Source: Acuticoccus sp039034015
GTDB taxonomy: Bacteria > Pseudomonadota > Alphaproteobacteria > Rhizobiales > Amorphaceae
Direction: 5' to 3'
Length of the DNA: 64,000 nt
Assembly: GCA_039034015.1 (NCBI GenBank)
Contig: JBCCBM010000002.1
Coordinates: 124,001 to 188,000 of the forward strand
Both the position numbers and the translations under genes were made by a program. The notes below the pieces were generated by a model, which worked only from the letters and a program-made list of their open reading frames with translations, did not search any database and had not been told where the DNA came from. Positions 43,324-52,290 of the stretch are shown here, piece by piece. Position 1 is the first letter of the stretch, and every line of letters starts with the position of its first letter.

Positions 43324-43823
43324 GCTTCGCCGACGGTCTCGAAAAGGGCGCTTTCCAGCGCTTCGTTGGCGGTCTTGCCCGCCCACACCACGAACTGGAA
43401 GGCTTGGTAGTGGCTGTCGCAGGTTTCGACCGCGTGGGTGAGGAGCGCCTGCACATGGTCGCTCGCCGGCACATCCGCCCCGCCCAAAAGCTGCGTGTGG
43501 CGGAAGATGACGACGCCCTCCTTCGACCAAAGGTCAAAGTGGCCCATCCACATGCGCTCGTTCACTTGGGCCAGAAGACGCACCACCTCGGTGTGCCGCG
43601 GCTCGGTCACCTTGAGGTCGAACGCGACGGCCACATGGAGGGAATCAAACTCCTCCATGTGCGTGAAGGCGACATGGTACGCGCTCCACCGGCCGGCGAT
43701 GGAGATGGTGATTTCATCGTCGCCGGCGCGCTCATAGGTCCAATCGTTGCCGTTGGCGACCTCCTCGATGCGGTCGATGGGGTTGGCGGTCACGGTGAAA
43801 TCGTCGTGGTCGATCAAGCTCAT
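43320..43823 (-). CDS. YbjN-domain protein
   Basis: The 167-residue protein (start ATG at 43823 with AAAGGAT ahead) contains the YbjN fold, related to type III secretion chaperones, with ISIAGRWSAYHVAFTHMEEF and WSKEGVVIFRHTQLL. YbjN proteins are implicated in stress and motility regulation, but the mechanism is unclear. It sits immediately before proC, as is usual in Hyphomicrobiales, and overlaps it by four bases. Confidence 0.9.
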   Translation of the reverse strand: MSLIDHDDFTVTANPIDRIEEVANGNDWTYERAGDDEITISIAGRWSAYHVAFTHMEEFDSLHVAVAFDLKVTEPRHTEVVRLLAQVNERMWMGHFDLWSKEGVVIFRHTQLLGGADVPASDHVQALLTHAVETCDSHYQAFQFVVWAGKTANEALESALFETVGEA

Positions 43824-43982
43824 CGCTGATCCTTTCGAGCCAGGGCAGGGCGAAAACGCCCAAACGGCCATGGCGGCATCTCGCGGTGGTGAACCTTGAG
43901 AATCTCGCCTCTCCAGGGGCAGGAGATCAGATAAGGTCCTTTGGGAAAAGGTGGAGGGGGTCTTGGTCCACGGCCCCGTCAC

Positions 43983-44246
43983 TCAGTGGGGATTTTGGCC
44001 GCCAAACTTTTCCTCCAGCGCCACCACGCGCTCGCGAAGGGCCTCCGCCTCGTCGCTCGCGCGGGCGGCCATGGCTTTGACCGCCTCAAACTCGTCGCGG
44101 CTCACCACGTTCGCCTCCGACAAAAGGCGCTCCACTTGCGCGCGCATCACGCCCTCCACCTCGCGCCGGGCCCCTTGGGCAACGGCGGCAGCATCGGTGG
44201 CAAGGCGGGCAATTTCGTCAATGAGACGACTGTTGGTCTGGGTCAT
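43983..44246 (-). CDS. UbiK-type accessory factor (BMFP/YqiC family)
   Basis: The 87-residue coiled-coil protein begins MTQTNSRLIDEIARLATDAA and ends with VSRDEFEAVKAMAARA...ALREKV-like ALRERVVALEEKF, the BMFP pattern. UbiK helps late ubiquinone synthesis with UbiJ in E. coli; other members promote membrane fusion in vitro. It diverges from lgt, with the promoter region shared (44247-44403). Confidence 0.85.
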   Translation of the reverse strand: MTQTNSRLIDEIARLATDAAAVAQGARREVEGVMRAQVERLLSEANVVSRDEFEAVKAMAARASDEAEALRERVVALEEKFGGQNPH

Positions 44247-44403
44247 CACCCTCTCCATAGGGCGCCGCGGAACAAGCCACGCGCGGCGTGATATCACTAT
44301 GGTTGTGTTCGCGCCCACGCACAAGGCATCGCCTCTTTCGCGTGCATTGACGCCCCGCCCAACTGGCGCGACACCCAACGCTCCATTGCGCGGATCCTGC
44401 CCC

Positions 44404-45204
44404 ATGACCCTCGTCCTGCCGTTCCCCGTCTTTGACCCTGTGGCGGTTGAGGTGGGGCCGATCGCAATCCGCTGGTACGCGCTCGCCTATATTGCCGGCA
44501 TCGTGCTCGGCTGGCTTCTGGCGCGCCGGCTCGTTGCCCGCCCGGCCCTGTGGCACGGGCGGGAGGCGCCGGCCCTCAAGGACGTTGACGATCTTGTCAC
44601 TTGGGCAACGCTGGGCGTCGTCATCGGCGGGCGCCTTGGCTCCGTGCTCATCTATAATTTCGACTATTATCTCGCCAACCCATTGGAAGCGCTGATGGTT
44701 TGGCAGGGGGGCATGGCCTTCCATGGGGGGCTTTTGGGGGTTGTCGTCGCAACGCTCCTCTTTTGCCGGGTGAAGCGGCTCCCCCCGCTCGCCTTCTTTG
44801 ACGTGATGGCGGTGATCGTGCCGATCGGCCTCTTTTTCGGCCGCATTGCCAATTTCGTGAATGCGGAGCTTTGGGGCCGCGTGTCGGACGTGCCGTGGGC
44901 GATGGTGTTTCCGGGCGCGGGGCCGGAGCCGCGCCACCCCAGCCAGCTCTACCAGGCGGCCCTTGAGGGGCTTGTCCTGTTCGCCGTCATGCTCATCGCC
45001 GTGCGCCTAGGTGCGCTGAAGCGGCCCGGCCTTTGCCTTGGCCTTTTCGCAAGCGGTTACGGCTTGGCGCGCATCGCGGGCGAGGTGTTCCGCGAGCCGG
45101 ACGCGCAGCTTGGCTTTTTGTTTGGCCCGGTGACGATGGGGATGCTCCTGTCGGTGCCCATGGTGCTGATCGGGCTGGGATTCGTGCTCTCTGCCCGCCG
45201 ATGA
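44404..45204 (+). CDS. lgt: Prolipoprotein diacylglyceryl transferase
   Basis: Lgt moves diacylglycerol from phosphatidylglycerol to the lipobox cysteine. The 266-residue membrane protein has IRWYALAYIAGIVLGW near residue 22, GGMAFHGGLLG near residue 101 and the signature GRIANFVNAELWGR near residue 147. The start ATG at 44404 begins the conserved N terminus; the longer frame upstream is rejected. Its stop overlaps the next gene (ATGA). Confidence 0.96.
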   Translation: MTLVLPFPVFDPVAVEVGPIAIRWYALAYIAGIVLGWLLARRLVARPALWHGREAPALKDVDDLVTWATLGVVIGGRLGSVLIYNFDYYLANPLEALMVWQGGMAFHGGLLGVVVATLLFCRVKRLPPLAFFDVMAVIVPIGLFFGRIANFVNAELWGRVSDVPWAMVFPGAGPEPRHPSQLYQAALEGLVLFAVMLIAVRLGALKRPGLCLGLFASGYGLARIAGEVFREPDAQLGFLFGPVTMGMLLSVPMVLIGLGFVLSARR

Positions 45205-46256
45205 CGCCGGTTGAGGAACGCTTGCGCCGCCGCATCGCGCTCACCGGCCCACTCTCGGTGGCGGACTACATGGCCGCCTGCGTTGCCGACCCCGACGGCT
45301 ACTATGCCCGCCAAAAACCCTTTGGCGTGGAGGGTGACTTTGTGACAGCGCCCGAAATCAGCCAGATGTTCGGCGAGCTCATCGGCGCGTTCCTCACCGA
45401 TCGTTGGCAGGCGGACGGCGCGCCATCCCCGGTGGACCTTTGCGAGCTTGGCCCCGGCCGCGGCACGCTGATGGCCGATGCGCTCTCCGTGATGGGGCGG
45501 GCGGAGGATCTGTTGTCGGCCTCGCGGCTCGTGTTGGTGGAGGTGTCCGACAAGCTTGCCGCCCTCCAGCGCCAGCGGCTCGCGCCCCTCCACCCGCGGC
45601 TCTCATTTGCGGCGCGGCCGCCGGAGGGGCGCCCGCTTTACCTTGTGGCGAACGAGTTTTTTGACGCACTCCCCATCCGCCAGTTCGTCTCGCGGGAGGG
45701 GCGCTGGTTTGAGCGCACCGTCGGCCTTGTGGACGGCGCGCTCGCCTTTGGCCTTAGCCCGTTCCCGAGCCCACTTAAGGCCGAGGCACCGGACGGGGCG
45801 GTGAAGGAGGTGTGCCCCGCCGCAGAGGCGCTGGTGGCCGAGATCGCGCGCACGCTGGTGGCCGCGCAAAAGGGCGCCGCGCTCATCGTCGATTATGGGC
45901 ACACCGGCGGGGCGGGCTCAGAAACGCTGCAGGCGGTGCGGGACCATCGGCCCGTCGGCGTGTTGGAGGCGCCGGGGGCGGTGGACCTTTCGGCCCATGT
46001 GGATTTTTCAGCGCTCGCCGCCGCGGCGCGCCGGGAGGGGGCGTTTGTGCATGGCCCCGTGGGGCAGGGGACGTTTTTGCTGGCGCTCGGCCTTTTGGAG
46101 CGGGCGGGCGCATTGGGGGCGTCCGCCAGCGCGCATGAGCGTCAGGCGATTGAGGCGGCGGTCCACCGGCTTGCGGGGGAGGGGGCCGGCGAGATGGGGA
46201 CGCTCTTTAAGGTCATCTGCATCACGCCGGGCGCCACGCCGCCGCCGGGCTTTTAG
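45201..46256 (+). CDS. SAM-dependent methyltransferase, MidA/NDUFAF7 family
   Basis: The 351-residue protein has GPLSVADYMAACVADPDGYY near residue 16, DFVTAPEISQMFGELIG near residue 46, CELGPGRGTLMADAL near residue 82 and VANEFFDALPIRQF near residue 149. These are the hallmarks of NDUFAF7/MidA, the arginine methyltransferase needed for mitochondrial complex I assembly. A bacterial role in complex I assembly is inferred. It overlaps lgt by four bases and converges on ribA with a four-base overlap. Confidence 0.93.
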   Translation: MTPVEERLRRRIALTGPLSVADYMAACVADPDGYYARQKPFGVEGDFVTAPEISQMFGELIGAFLTDRWQADGAPSPVDLCELGPGRGTLMADALSVMGRAEDLLSASRLVLVEVSDKLAALQRQRLAPLHPRLSFAARPPEGRPLYLVANEFFDALPIRQFVSREGRWFERTVGLVDGALAFGLSPFPSPLKAEAPDGAVKEVCPAAEALVAEIARTLVAAQKGAALIVDYGHTGGAGSETLQAVRDHRPVGVLEAPGAVDLSAHVDFSALAAAARREGAFVHGPVGQGTFLLALGLLERAGALGASASAHERQAIEAAVHRLAGEGAGEMGTLFKVICITPGATPPPGF

Positions 46257-46954
46257 CGCTGGTAGGTATAGCCGCGGGCGATCTTTTCGCGGATCTCGTT
46301 CATGGCGCGGGCGGAGACGCCGTTGGTCCAAAGGTCGAGCGTTGACGCGATTTTGACGCCGGCCTCTTCAATGTCTGCAATCTTTTCAGGGTTGCCGGTG
46401 ATGAGTTCGAGCGATTTGACCCCCAGCGCCTGGAAAAGGCCGGCGGCGGAGCGGTAGTTCCGCTCGTCCACGTCAAAGCCCATGGCAACATTGGCATCGT
46501 CCGACGAATAGCGCGTGTCGCCCTTTTCGCCGTGCTTGTAGCCATATTGAAGGGCAAGCACGTCCAGCTTGTTGCGCATGCCAATGCCGCGGCCCTCTTG
46601 GCGCAGGTATACGAACACGCCCTCGCGGCGCCTTTCCATCTCGTCCATGGCAAGGCGCATCTGGGTGCCGCAATCGCACATGGAGGAGCCGAACGCGTCC
46701 CCCAAAATGCACTCGGAGTGGATTCGGGACAAAACCCCGTCGCGGCCGTGGAAGGCGCGGGCGAGGGCAACGCGCAGATCGGCCTCCGACAGCCAGTCCC
46801 GCTCGGCGAAAATAAACGCAAGGTGTGGATTGTCCCCGAGGGGTTTTGACGCCTCTTCGAAGCCGACGCACAGCCAGATCGCATTGCGGATCTCAACGGG
46901 CGTGACGGAGATGAACGTCAGCCCCTGCGCGCGCATGAGAGAGGAAAAGTCCAT
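46253..46954 (-). CDS. ribA: GTP cyclohydrolase II
   Basis: RibA opens GTP in the first step of riboflavin synthesis. The 233-residue protein shows RIHSECILGDAFGSSMCDCGTQ (split, near residues 79-100) with the three zinc cysteines, the RQEGRGIGMRNKL catalytic loop and the NYRSAAGLFQALGVKSL segment. The ATG at 46954 starts the conserved domain. It diverges from the RibD-type reductase gene, so the two ribosynthesis functions share the 46955-47085 region. No FMN riboswitch is evident. Confidence 0.94.
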   Translation of the reverse strand: MDFSSLMRAQGLTFISVTPVEIRNAIWLCVGFEEASKPLGDNPHLAFIFAERDWLSEADLRVALARAFHGRDGVLSRIHSECILGDAFGSSMCDCGTQMRLAMDEMERRREGVFVYLRQEGRGIGMRNKLDVLALQYGYKHGEKGDTRYSSDDANVAMGFDVDERNYRSAAGLFQALGVKSLELITGNPEKIADIEEAGVKIASTLDLWTNGVSARAMNEIREKIARGYTYQR

Positions 46955-47085
46955 GGGAAGCCGTCCTGAGATTATCGTCCGGAAGTGCCGAGCGGGCGCA
47001 TTTAAGCCTGGTCGCGCGCCGCGCCAATGCTTTGAGCCATGATGCAAGATGCGGCATAACCGACACCTCGTCCGAGAAAGGGCCG

Positions 47086-47808
47086 ATGTCGATGCACCGC
47101 CCGAACACAATTTCGCCAAGCCCCGTTGAACGGGAGCCGAACGAAATTCCGACGCTCAGCGCGCTGAATAGTGCTGCAAAAACAGGCATACCGCTTGTGG
47201 TTTCGCAGCTGGGTCAATCGCTGGATGGGCGGATCGCCACGGAAACCGGCCACTCGCACTACATCAACGGTGAGGGCGCGCTTGTGTTTCTGCACCAGCT
47301 GCGTGCGGCGGTTGACGCTGTGGTGGTGGGCGCCGGCACCGCCGTTGCCGACGATCCGCAGCTCACGGTTCGGCGGGCCGATGGTCGCAATCCGGCCAGG
47401 GTTCTGATCGATCCGCGGCGGCGAGCTGGCAGCGATTTGCGTATGTTATCATTATGTCGCGACAACGTGCCGCGCGTTGTTTTCGGCCCCCCGCGCCCCG
47501 GTGACCCTGATGGCATTCTTCACCCGCCGCTCGGCCCCGCCCCCACGCCGGCCGACATCGTGGCGGCGCTCGCGGAACGGGGCTTTGCCCGGCTACTGAT
47601 CGAAGGGGGGGCGGAGACGATCTCCCGCTTCCTTGCCGCGGGCGTGGTGGACCGGCTGTGTGTGGCGGTGGCGCCGCTGTTGATCGGGTCCGGCCGGCCA
47701 GGCCTCACGCTGCCGCCGATTGCAACGCTGGAGAGTGCGCAGCGCCCGCCCACAACGGTCATCCCCCTTGATGGTGATGTTCTGTTTGATTGTGACCTTC
47801 GCGGATGA
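47086..47808 (+). CDS. RibD C-terminal-type (dihydrofolate-reductase-like) reductase
   Basis: The 240-residue protein has the RibD reductase pattern: VSQLGQSLDGRIATETGHSHYI (split, near residue 40), DAVVVGAGTAVADDPQLTVR near residue 72, PARVLIDP and LLIEGGAETISRFLAAGVVD (split, near residue 170). The N-terminal deaminase domain of RibD is absent. It may perform the NADPH-dependent ribose reduction in riboflavin synthesis or a related reaction. The start is uncertain: ATG at 47086 or 47092, with a TTG at 47032 also in frame. It overlaps the next gene by four bases. Confidence 0.86.
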   Translation: MSMHRPNTISPSPVEREPNEIPTLSALNSAAKTGIPLVVSQLGQSLDGRIATETGHSHYINGEGALVFLHQLRAAVDAVVVGAGTAVADDPQLTVRRADGRNPARVLIDPRRRAGSDLRMLSLCRDNVPRVVFGPPRPGDPDGILHPPLGPAPTPADIVAALAERGFARLLIEGGAETISRFLAAGVVDRLCVAVAPLLIGSGRPGLTLPPIATLESAQRPPTTVIPLDGDVLFDCDLRG

Positions 47809-48527
47809 GGGCGCTTCTCGTCGCCCTCCTGGTTGCGGCAGCGCCCGCAGCTGCGTGCGAGACCGATGGCGGCGCTGCCCACATTGCTGCCCACGATGGG
47901 CGCTTGACCCTCACCCTTGATGATGGAATGACCGTGCGGCTGGCGGCCCTCGTCCCCGCGCGCGATGCGGCGGCCGCTGCCCCGGCAATCGAACTCTCGA
48001 CCCTTTTGGGCGAGCCGGTGAGCGTGCGCCGTTCGGGCCCCGACGACCGCTGGGGGCGGCAGGTGGGAGACCTGTTGCTGGCGCGCACGGGCGAGCGCCT
48101 TTCGCACCGGCTCCTGACCCAGGGCCTTGCGCTCGTGGACCCGGCTGGTATGCCCTCAGATTGTCTTGACGCGCGGTTTTCGGCCGAAGCGGTGGCGGAA
48201 ACGCGGCGCGTTGGCGTCTGGGCCACAGGGTTTGTCGCCGATGCGGCCGACCCACGGCTCGCGCAGCAGGCGGGGCGGTTTGCGCTTGTGGACGGCGTGG
48301 TCGACAGCGTGGGAGAGACGAAAGGCACGGTTTATTTAAACTTCGGCAAAGCGTACCGGACCGACTTTACCGGCCTTTTTTCCAAGCGGGGCGGCAAGGA
48401 ACTTGCCAAGACCCTGAAAGGGTTGGCCGGCAAACGGGTTCGCGTAAGGGGTGTGTTGGGGGCGTGGCAGGGCGGCTTCATTCGGGTGACGCACAGGCGG
48501 CAGATCGAGGTGCGATCGGCCGACTGA
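47805..48527 (+). CDS. Secreted thermonuclease-like (SNc-domain) protein
   Basis: The 240-residue protein has a signal peptide (residues 1-18, ending PAAAC or AAPAAA). A staphylococcal-nuclease-like region follows with VRLAALVPARD, the DRWGRQVGDLLL segment near residue 81 and RRVGVWA near residue 135. Some catalytic arginine and aspartate positions appear changed, so nuclease activity is not assured. The C-terminal ~80 residues (DGVVDSVGETKGTVYLNFG) look like a separate OB-type domain. Start ATG overlaps the preceding stop. Confidence 0.82.
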   Translation: MRALLVALLVAAAPAAACETDGGAAHIAAHDGRLTLTLDDGMTVRLAALVPARDAAAAAPAIELSTLLGEPVSVRRSGPDDRWGRQVGDLLLARTGERLSHRLLTQGLALVDPAGMPSDCLDARFSAEAVAETRRVGVWATGFVADAADPRLAQQAGRFALVDGVVDSVGETKGTVYLNFGKAYRTDFTGLFSKRGGKELAKTLKGLAGKRVRVRGVLGAWQGGFIRVTHRRQIEVRSAD

Positions 48528-49960
48528 GCGCGCGCGCCGCAGCCTTTGCAACGCTCCTGACGCTCACCTCCTGCGGCGGCTCCATCTCCGACACGCCGAT
48601 CATCTCGGGCACCACCCCGCCGCCAACGCCCGCCGTTGCCGTGCGCGAAAAGCCCCGCTCGCCCGAGCATGCCAAGCTCCTTGCCACCTACGGCGGCCTT
48701 TACCCCAACGCAAAGCTGGAGCGCACCGTTGCCGGCCTGGTCGGCCGCCTTGTTGCCGCGTCCGATGCGCCGAACAAATCGGTGCGGCTCACGATCTTGA
48801 ATTCGCCGGCCATCAACGCCTTCGCGCTCCCCTCCGGCGACCTTTATCTGACACGCGGCCTCATCACCCTTGCCAACGATGAGAGCGAGCTTGCCGCCGT
48901 CATCGCCCATGAGCTGGCCCATGTGACGGCCGACCACGCGCGCCTTCGCCAACGCCAAGCGCGGGCCGCAGCCCTTGCCCGCCGCGTGTCGGACGTTGTG
49001 GCGGACCCTGCCATCAAACTCTCCACCCGGGAGACGGCGGACCTGTCGCGCGCCGCCTTCTCGCAGCGCCAAGAACTTCAGGCGGACGAGATTGGCGTCA
49101 AAACCCTGGCCCGCGCGGGGTTCGATCCCTTTGCCGCCGCGCGCTTTTTGGAGGCGATGGCGCGGTTCGCGGCCCTTCCCGCCATGAACGCCGCGGGCGG
49201 GACGGACCCCGGCTTCCTCTCCTCCCACCCGTCAACGCCCGCCCGGGTTCAAAACGCAAAGCGTGTGGCGCGCGCGTTCTCAGGCCCTGGCGTCAACCCG
49301 CCCGAGCGCCGCGCTTATCTGCGCGCGCTCGACGATTCGCTCTTCGGCGACGACCCCTCCGAGGGTTACGTGCGCGGGCGGGAGTTCGCGCACGTGTCGC
49401 TTGGCATCGCGTTCACGGTGCCCGATGGCTATGCCCTCAAAAACACGTCCGCCGCGGTGTTGGCCACCGACGGCGCCCACACCGCGATCCGCTTTGATGC
49501 GGTCCCGCTAAAGGACCAATCGCTCCAAGCCTATCTGCGGTCCGGCTGGGCCAAGGGGTTGATTGAGGATTCCATCCGCACAGAAAGCGTGAGCGGCATG
49601 GATGTGGCCACCGCGTCAGCCCTCGTGGACGGATGGTCGTTCCGCATTGCCGTCATCCGCGGGCCGACCCGGGCGTTTCGCTTCATCTTCGCCTCGTCCC
49701 GCTCCGCCAGCGCCTATGCGGAGGCCTTCCGCAAGACTGTTGCGTCGTTCCGTGTTTTGACGCCGGGGCAGCGGGCCGCCATGCGACCCCTCACCCTGCA
49801 AGTGGTTGAGGTGCAACCCGGCGACACCATCGAGATTCTTTCCGCGCGGATGGCGGGGATGGATGGCCCGCTGAAACGGCCGATGTTTGAGACTTTGAAC
49901 GGGCTTGGCACCGCGTCCGCGCTTCGCCCCGGGGATCTCGTGAAAATTGTTGCCGATTGA
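48464..49960 (+). CDS. M48-family metallopeptidase lipoprotein with C-terminal LysM domain
   Basis: Residues around AVIAHELAHVTADHAR hold the zinc motif HELAH, and QELQADEIGVKTLARAGFDP supplies the third ligand, typical of M48 (BepA/LoiP-type) peptidases that tend the cell envelope. The N terminus has a lipobox-like LTSC. The C-terminal ~50 residues (VEVQPGDTIEILSARMAG...LRPGDLVKIV) form a LysM peptidoglycan-binding domain. The start is uncertain: the GTG at 48464 overlaps the nuclease gene by 64 bases, while a CTG at 48524 overlapping its stop (CTGA) would give a normal lipoprotein signal. 498 residues from the GTG. Confidence 0.9.
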   Translation: MAGRLHSGDAQAADRGAIGRLSARAAAFATLLTLTSCGGSISDTPIISGTTPPPTPAVAVREKPRSPEHAKLLATYGGLYPNAKLERTVAGLVGRLVAASDAPNKSVRLTILNSPAINAFALPSGDLYLTRGLITLANDESELAAVIAHELAHVTADHARLRQRQARAAALARRVSDVVADPAIKLSTRETADLSRAAFSQRQELQADEIGVKTLARAGFDPFAAARFLEAMARFAALPAMNAAGGTDPGFLSSHPSTPARVQNAKRVARAFSGPGVNPPERRAYLRALDDSLFGDDPSEGYVRGREFAHVSLGIAFTVPDGYALKNTSAAVLATDGAHTAIRFDAVPLKDQSLQAYLRSGWAKGLIEDSIRTESVSGMDVATASALVDGWSFRIAVIRGPTRAFRFIFASSRSASAYAEAFRKTVASFRVLTPGQRAAMRPLTLQVVEVQPGDTIEILSARMAGMDGPLKRPMFETLNGLGTASALRPGDLVKIVAD

Positions 49961-49995
49961 GGGTGTGGGACGATCGCGGGGGCTCAAACTTCACC

Positions 49996-50027
49996 AAGGA
50001 ACAGGCTCGACCCCGAGCCCTTTCCTT
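49996..50027. terminator. Hairpin between convergent M48 peptidase and argG genes
   Basis: AAGGAA-CA-GGCTCG-ACCC-CGAGCC-C-TTTCCTT folds into two stacked six-pair stems with a small internal bulge. It lies 35 bases after the peptidase stop and 25 bases from the argG stop. With A and T on the flanks it could serve both genes, though the T run is only three. Confidence 0.5.
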
Positions 50028-50051
50028 GCGGGCGGGGCGGCGCGATCTTCG

Positions 50052-51260
50052 CTAACCGCGTTGGGCTAGGAGTTTTAGGCGTAGGGCGTTGAGGTGGATG
50101 AAGCCTGCGGCGTCTTTTTGGTCGTAGGCACCGGCGTCGTCCTCGAAGGTGACGATGGCCTCTGAATAGAGCGAGCGGGGACTTTCGCGGCCGATGACGA
50201 TGACGTTGCCCTTGTAGAGTTTTAGGGAAACCGTGCCTTCGACGTCTTTTTGGGAGTGGTCGATGGCGGCTTGCAGCATCTCGCGCTCAGGGCTCCACCA
50301 AAAGCCGTTGTAAAGGAGCTCGGCGTAGCGGGGCATCAGCTCGTCTTTGAGATGGGCAGCGCCCCGGTCGAGGGTGAGGCTCTCCATCGCCCGGTGGGCG
50401 ACGTGGTAGATCGTGCCGCCTGGGGTCTCGTAAATGCCGCGGGACTTCATGCCCACAAAACGGTTCTCCACCATGTCGAGGCGGCCGATGCCGTTGTCCC
50501 GCCCCAGCGCGTTGAGGCGGGTGAGGAGGGTGGCGGGGCTCATCGCCTCGCCGTTCAGCGCAACACCATCGCCGGCCTTGAAGGTGATGGTGATTTCTGT
50601 GGCTTTCTCGGGCGCCTCTTCGGGCGACAGGGTGCGCATAAAAACGAGCGAGGGCGGGGCAACGGCCGGGTCCTCCAGCACTTTGCCCTCTGAGGAGGAG
50701 TGCAGGAGGTTGGCGTCCACCGAGAAGGGGGCCTCGCCCTCTTTGTCCTTGGCGACGGGGATTTGGTTTAGCTTTGCGAACTCTATGAGATCGGTGCGAG
50801 ATTTGAATTCCCAATCGCGCCAGGGGGCGATGACGCGGATTTTTGGGTCGAGCGCGGCGTAGCCAAGCTCAAAGCGCACCTGGTCGTTGCCTTTGCCAGT
50901 GGCGCCGTGGCAAACGGCGTCGGCGCCAGTCTCGCGCGCAATCTCAATCTGGCGCTTGGCAATGAGCGGGCGGGCGATGGAGGTGCCCAAGAGGTAGACG
51001 CCCTCGTAAAGCGCGTTGGCCCGCATCATGGGGAACACATAGTCCGCCACAAATGTCTCGCGCAGATCCTCCACGAAGATCTCGCGGCATCCCAGCATCT
51101 CTGCCTTTTTGCGGGCGGGCTCCAGCTCTTCGCCCTGGCCAAGGTCGGCGGTGAAGGTGACCACCTCGGCGCCAAACGTCTGTTGGAGCCACTTGAGAAT
51201 AATGGAGGTGTCGAGCCCGCCGGAGTAGGCGAGCACGATCTTCTTCGGCGCGTCAGTCAT
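50052..51260 (-). CDS. argG: Argininosuccinate synthase
   Basis: ArgG joins citrulline and aspartate with ATP in arginine synthesis. The 402-residue protein starts KKIVLAYSGGLDTSIILKWL with the PP-loop SGGLDTS, and contains CHGATGKGNDQVRFE near residue 117 and MVENRFVGMKSRGIYETPGG (near residue 258). Length is normal. Monocistronic leftward gene with a small gap to the Cfa-like gene. Confidence 0.97.
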   Translation of the reverse strand: MTDAPKKIVLAYSGGLDTSIILKWLQQTFGAEVVTFTADLGQGEELEPARKKAEMLGCREIFVEDLRETFVADYVFPMMRANALYEGVYLLGTSIARPLIAKRQIEIARETGADAVCHGATGKGNDQVRFELGYAALDPKIRVIAPWRDWEFKSRTDLIEFAKLNQIPVAKDKEGEAPFSVDANLLHSSSEGKVLEDPAVAPPSLVFMRTLSPEEAPEKATEITITFKAGDGVALNGEAMSPATLLTRLNALGRDNGIGRLDMVENRFVGMKSRGIYETPGGTIYHVAHRAMESLTLDRGAAHLKDELMPRYAELLYNGFWWSPEREMLQAAIDHSQKDVEGTVSLKLYKGNVIVIGRESPRSLYSEAIVTFEDDAGAYDQKDAAGFIHLNALRLKLLAQRG

Positions 51261-51305
51261 CAGATTTCCTCAACGGCGCGGAAATGCCACGCCGGCCTTT
51301 CTCGA

Positions 51306-52211
51306 TCAACCGCGCTTCTGCAGCACAAGGCGGGCAAGGCTGGTGTAGCGCTTGTTGAATGACAAGCGCGAGCGGCGCAGGTAGCGCTCGAAAAAGGCGT
51401 ACTGCTCAGGGCTCCAGTCGGCCTCGATCCGCCCCCGCTCGGCCCGAAGCGCCTTGATCCACGCCGACAGGGTGTCGGCATACTCATCCGGGTCGTTTTC
51501 CAGATAGGCAAGGTGGAAGGTCTGCGCCGAGGCCATCACGATCTCTTCGATGAACGGGAGATCAGACTGGGGGAACACTGTTTCCGGCAACAGGGTTTTG
51601 GCGCGCGCGGGGTCCACGCCGCCCCACACAATGGTTTGGAGCGAGAAGCGGCCGCCGGGGGGCAAAAGGTCGGCGATCCGAGCAAAGAACTGGCCGTAAA
51701 CATGGAGTTTTGCGGCGCGGTCCATCTCGGGGCGGGCAAAATGCTCAAACGCGCCGATGGAGACTGCGCCGTCGAACAGGGTGTCGCTCTCAAAGGCGAA
51801 CACATCCCGCAGCTCGCAGCGGACGCCGGGGACGTTGGCCCCGTTCACATGGGCGTGCTGGTCGTTGGAAAGGGTGAGGCCCAGCGCGGTGGCGTCAGGA
51901 TCCCGCCGCACGGCCTCAAACAAGACCGCGCCCCAGCCGGACCCAATGTCGATGAGCCGGCCGCCTTTGGGAAGGCCCACCGCATCCAGATGGTGGCGGA
52001 TTTTCTCCCGCTGCGCGTCGGCGAGCGTTTTGGCAATGGCTGTGCCCGTCAGCGGGTCTTTGAAACGCGCGCACGAGTAGCTCAGCGTTGGGTCAAGCCA
52101 TAGCGAGAAGAAGGCCGTGTCATTGTCGTAGTGGTACGCGATGGCCTCGGGGGCGGTCAGCGTCTTTGCGGTGGCAGTGTCGATTTCGGCAAAGCGAACG
52201 GCTTGACCCAT
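51306..52211 (-). CDS. Cyclopropane-fatty-acid-synthase-like methyltransferase
   Basis: The 301-residue protein matches the catalytic part of the CFA synthase/mycolic acid methyltransferase family: AIAYHYDNDTAFFSLWLDP near residue 23, LSYSCARF, LIDIGSGWGAVLFEAV near residue 85 (SAM loop), and SIGAFEHFARPEM near residue 151. It is shorter than E. coli Cfa and lacks its N-terminal domain, so it may methylate another lipid or small molecule. Divergent from the flavoprotein gene. Confidence 0.88.
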   Translation of the reverse strand: MGQAVRFAEIDTATAKTLTAPEAIAYHYDNDTAFFSLWLDPTLSYSCARFKDPLTGTAIAKTLADAQREKIRHHLDAVGLPKGGRLIDIGSGWGAVLFEAVRRDPDATALGLTLSNDQHAHVNGANVPGVRCELRDVFAFESDTLFDGAVSIGAFEHFARPEMDRAAKLHVYGQFFARIADLLPPGGRFSLQTIVWGGVDPARAKTLLPETVFPQSDLPFIEEIVMASAQTFHLAYLENDPDEYADTLSAWIKALRAERGRIEADWSPEQYAFFERYLRRSRLSFNKRYTSLARLVLQKRG

Positions 52212-52290
52212 GCCCGACGTCCTTCACACAGGAGAGGAGATGCGTGCGCCGCTACACGCGACACGCAAATGATGCAAGGGGCGGGCCTTC

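Noticed and set aside
43324..43530. Longer proC start within ybjN
   Set aside because: ProC homology begins at the GTG at 43323, and the extension lies entirely inside the ybjN coding sequence in another frame.
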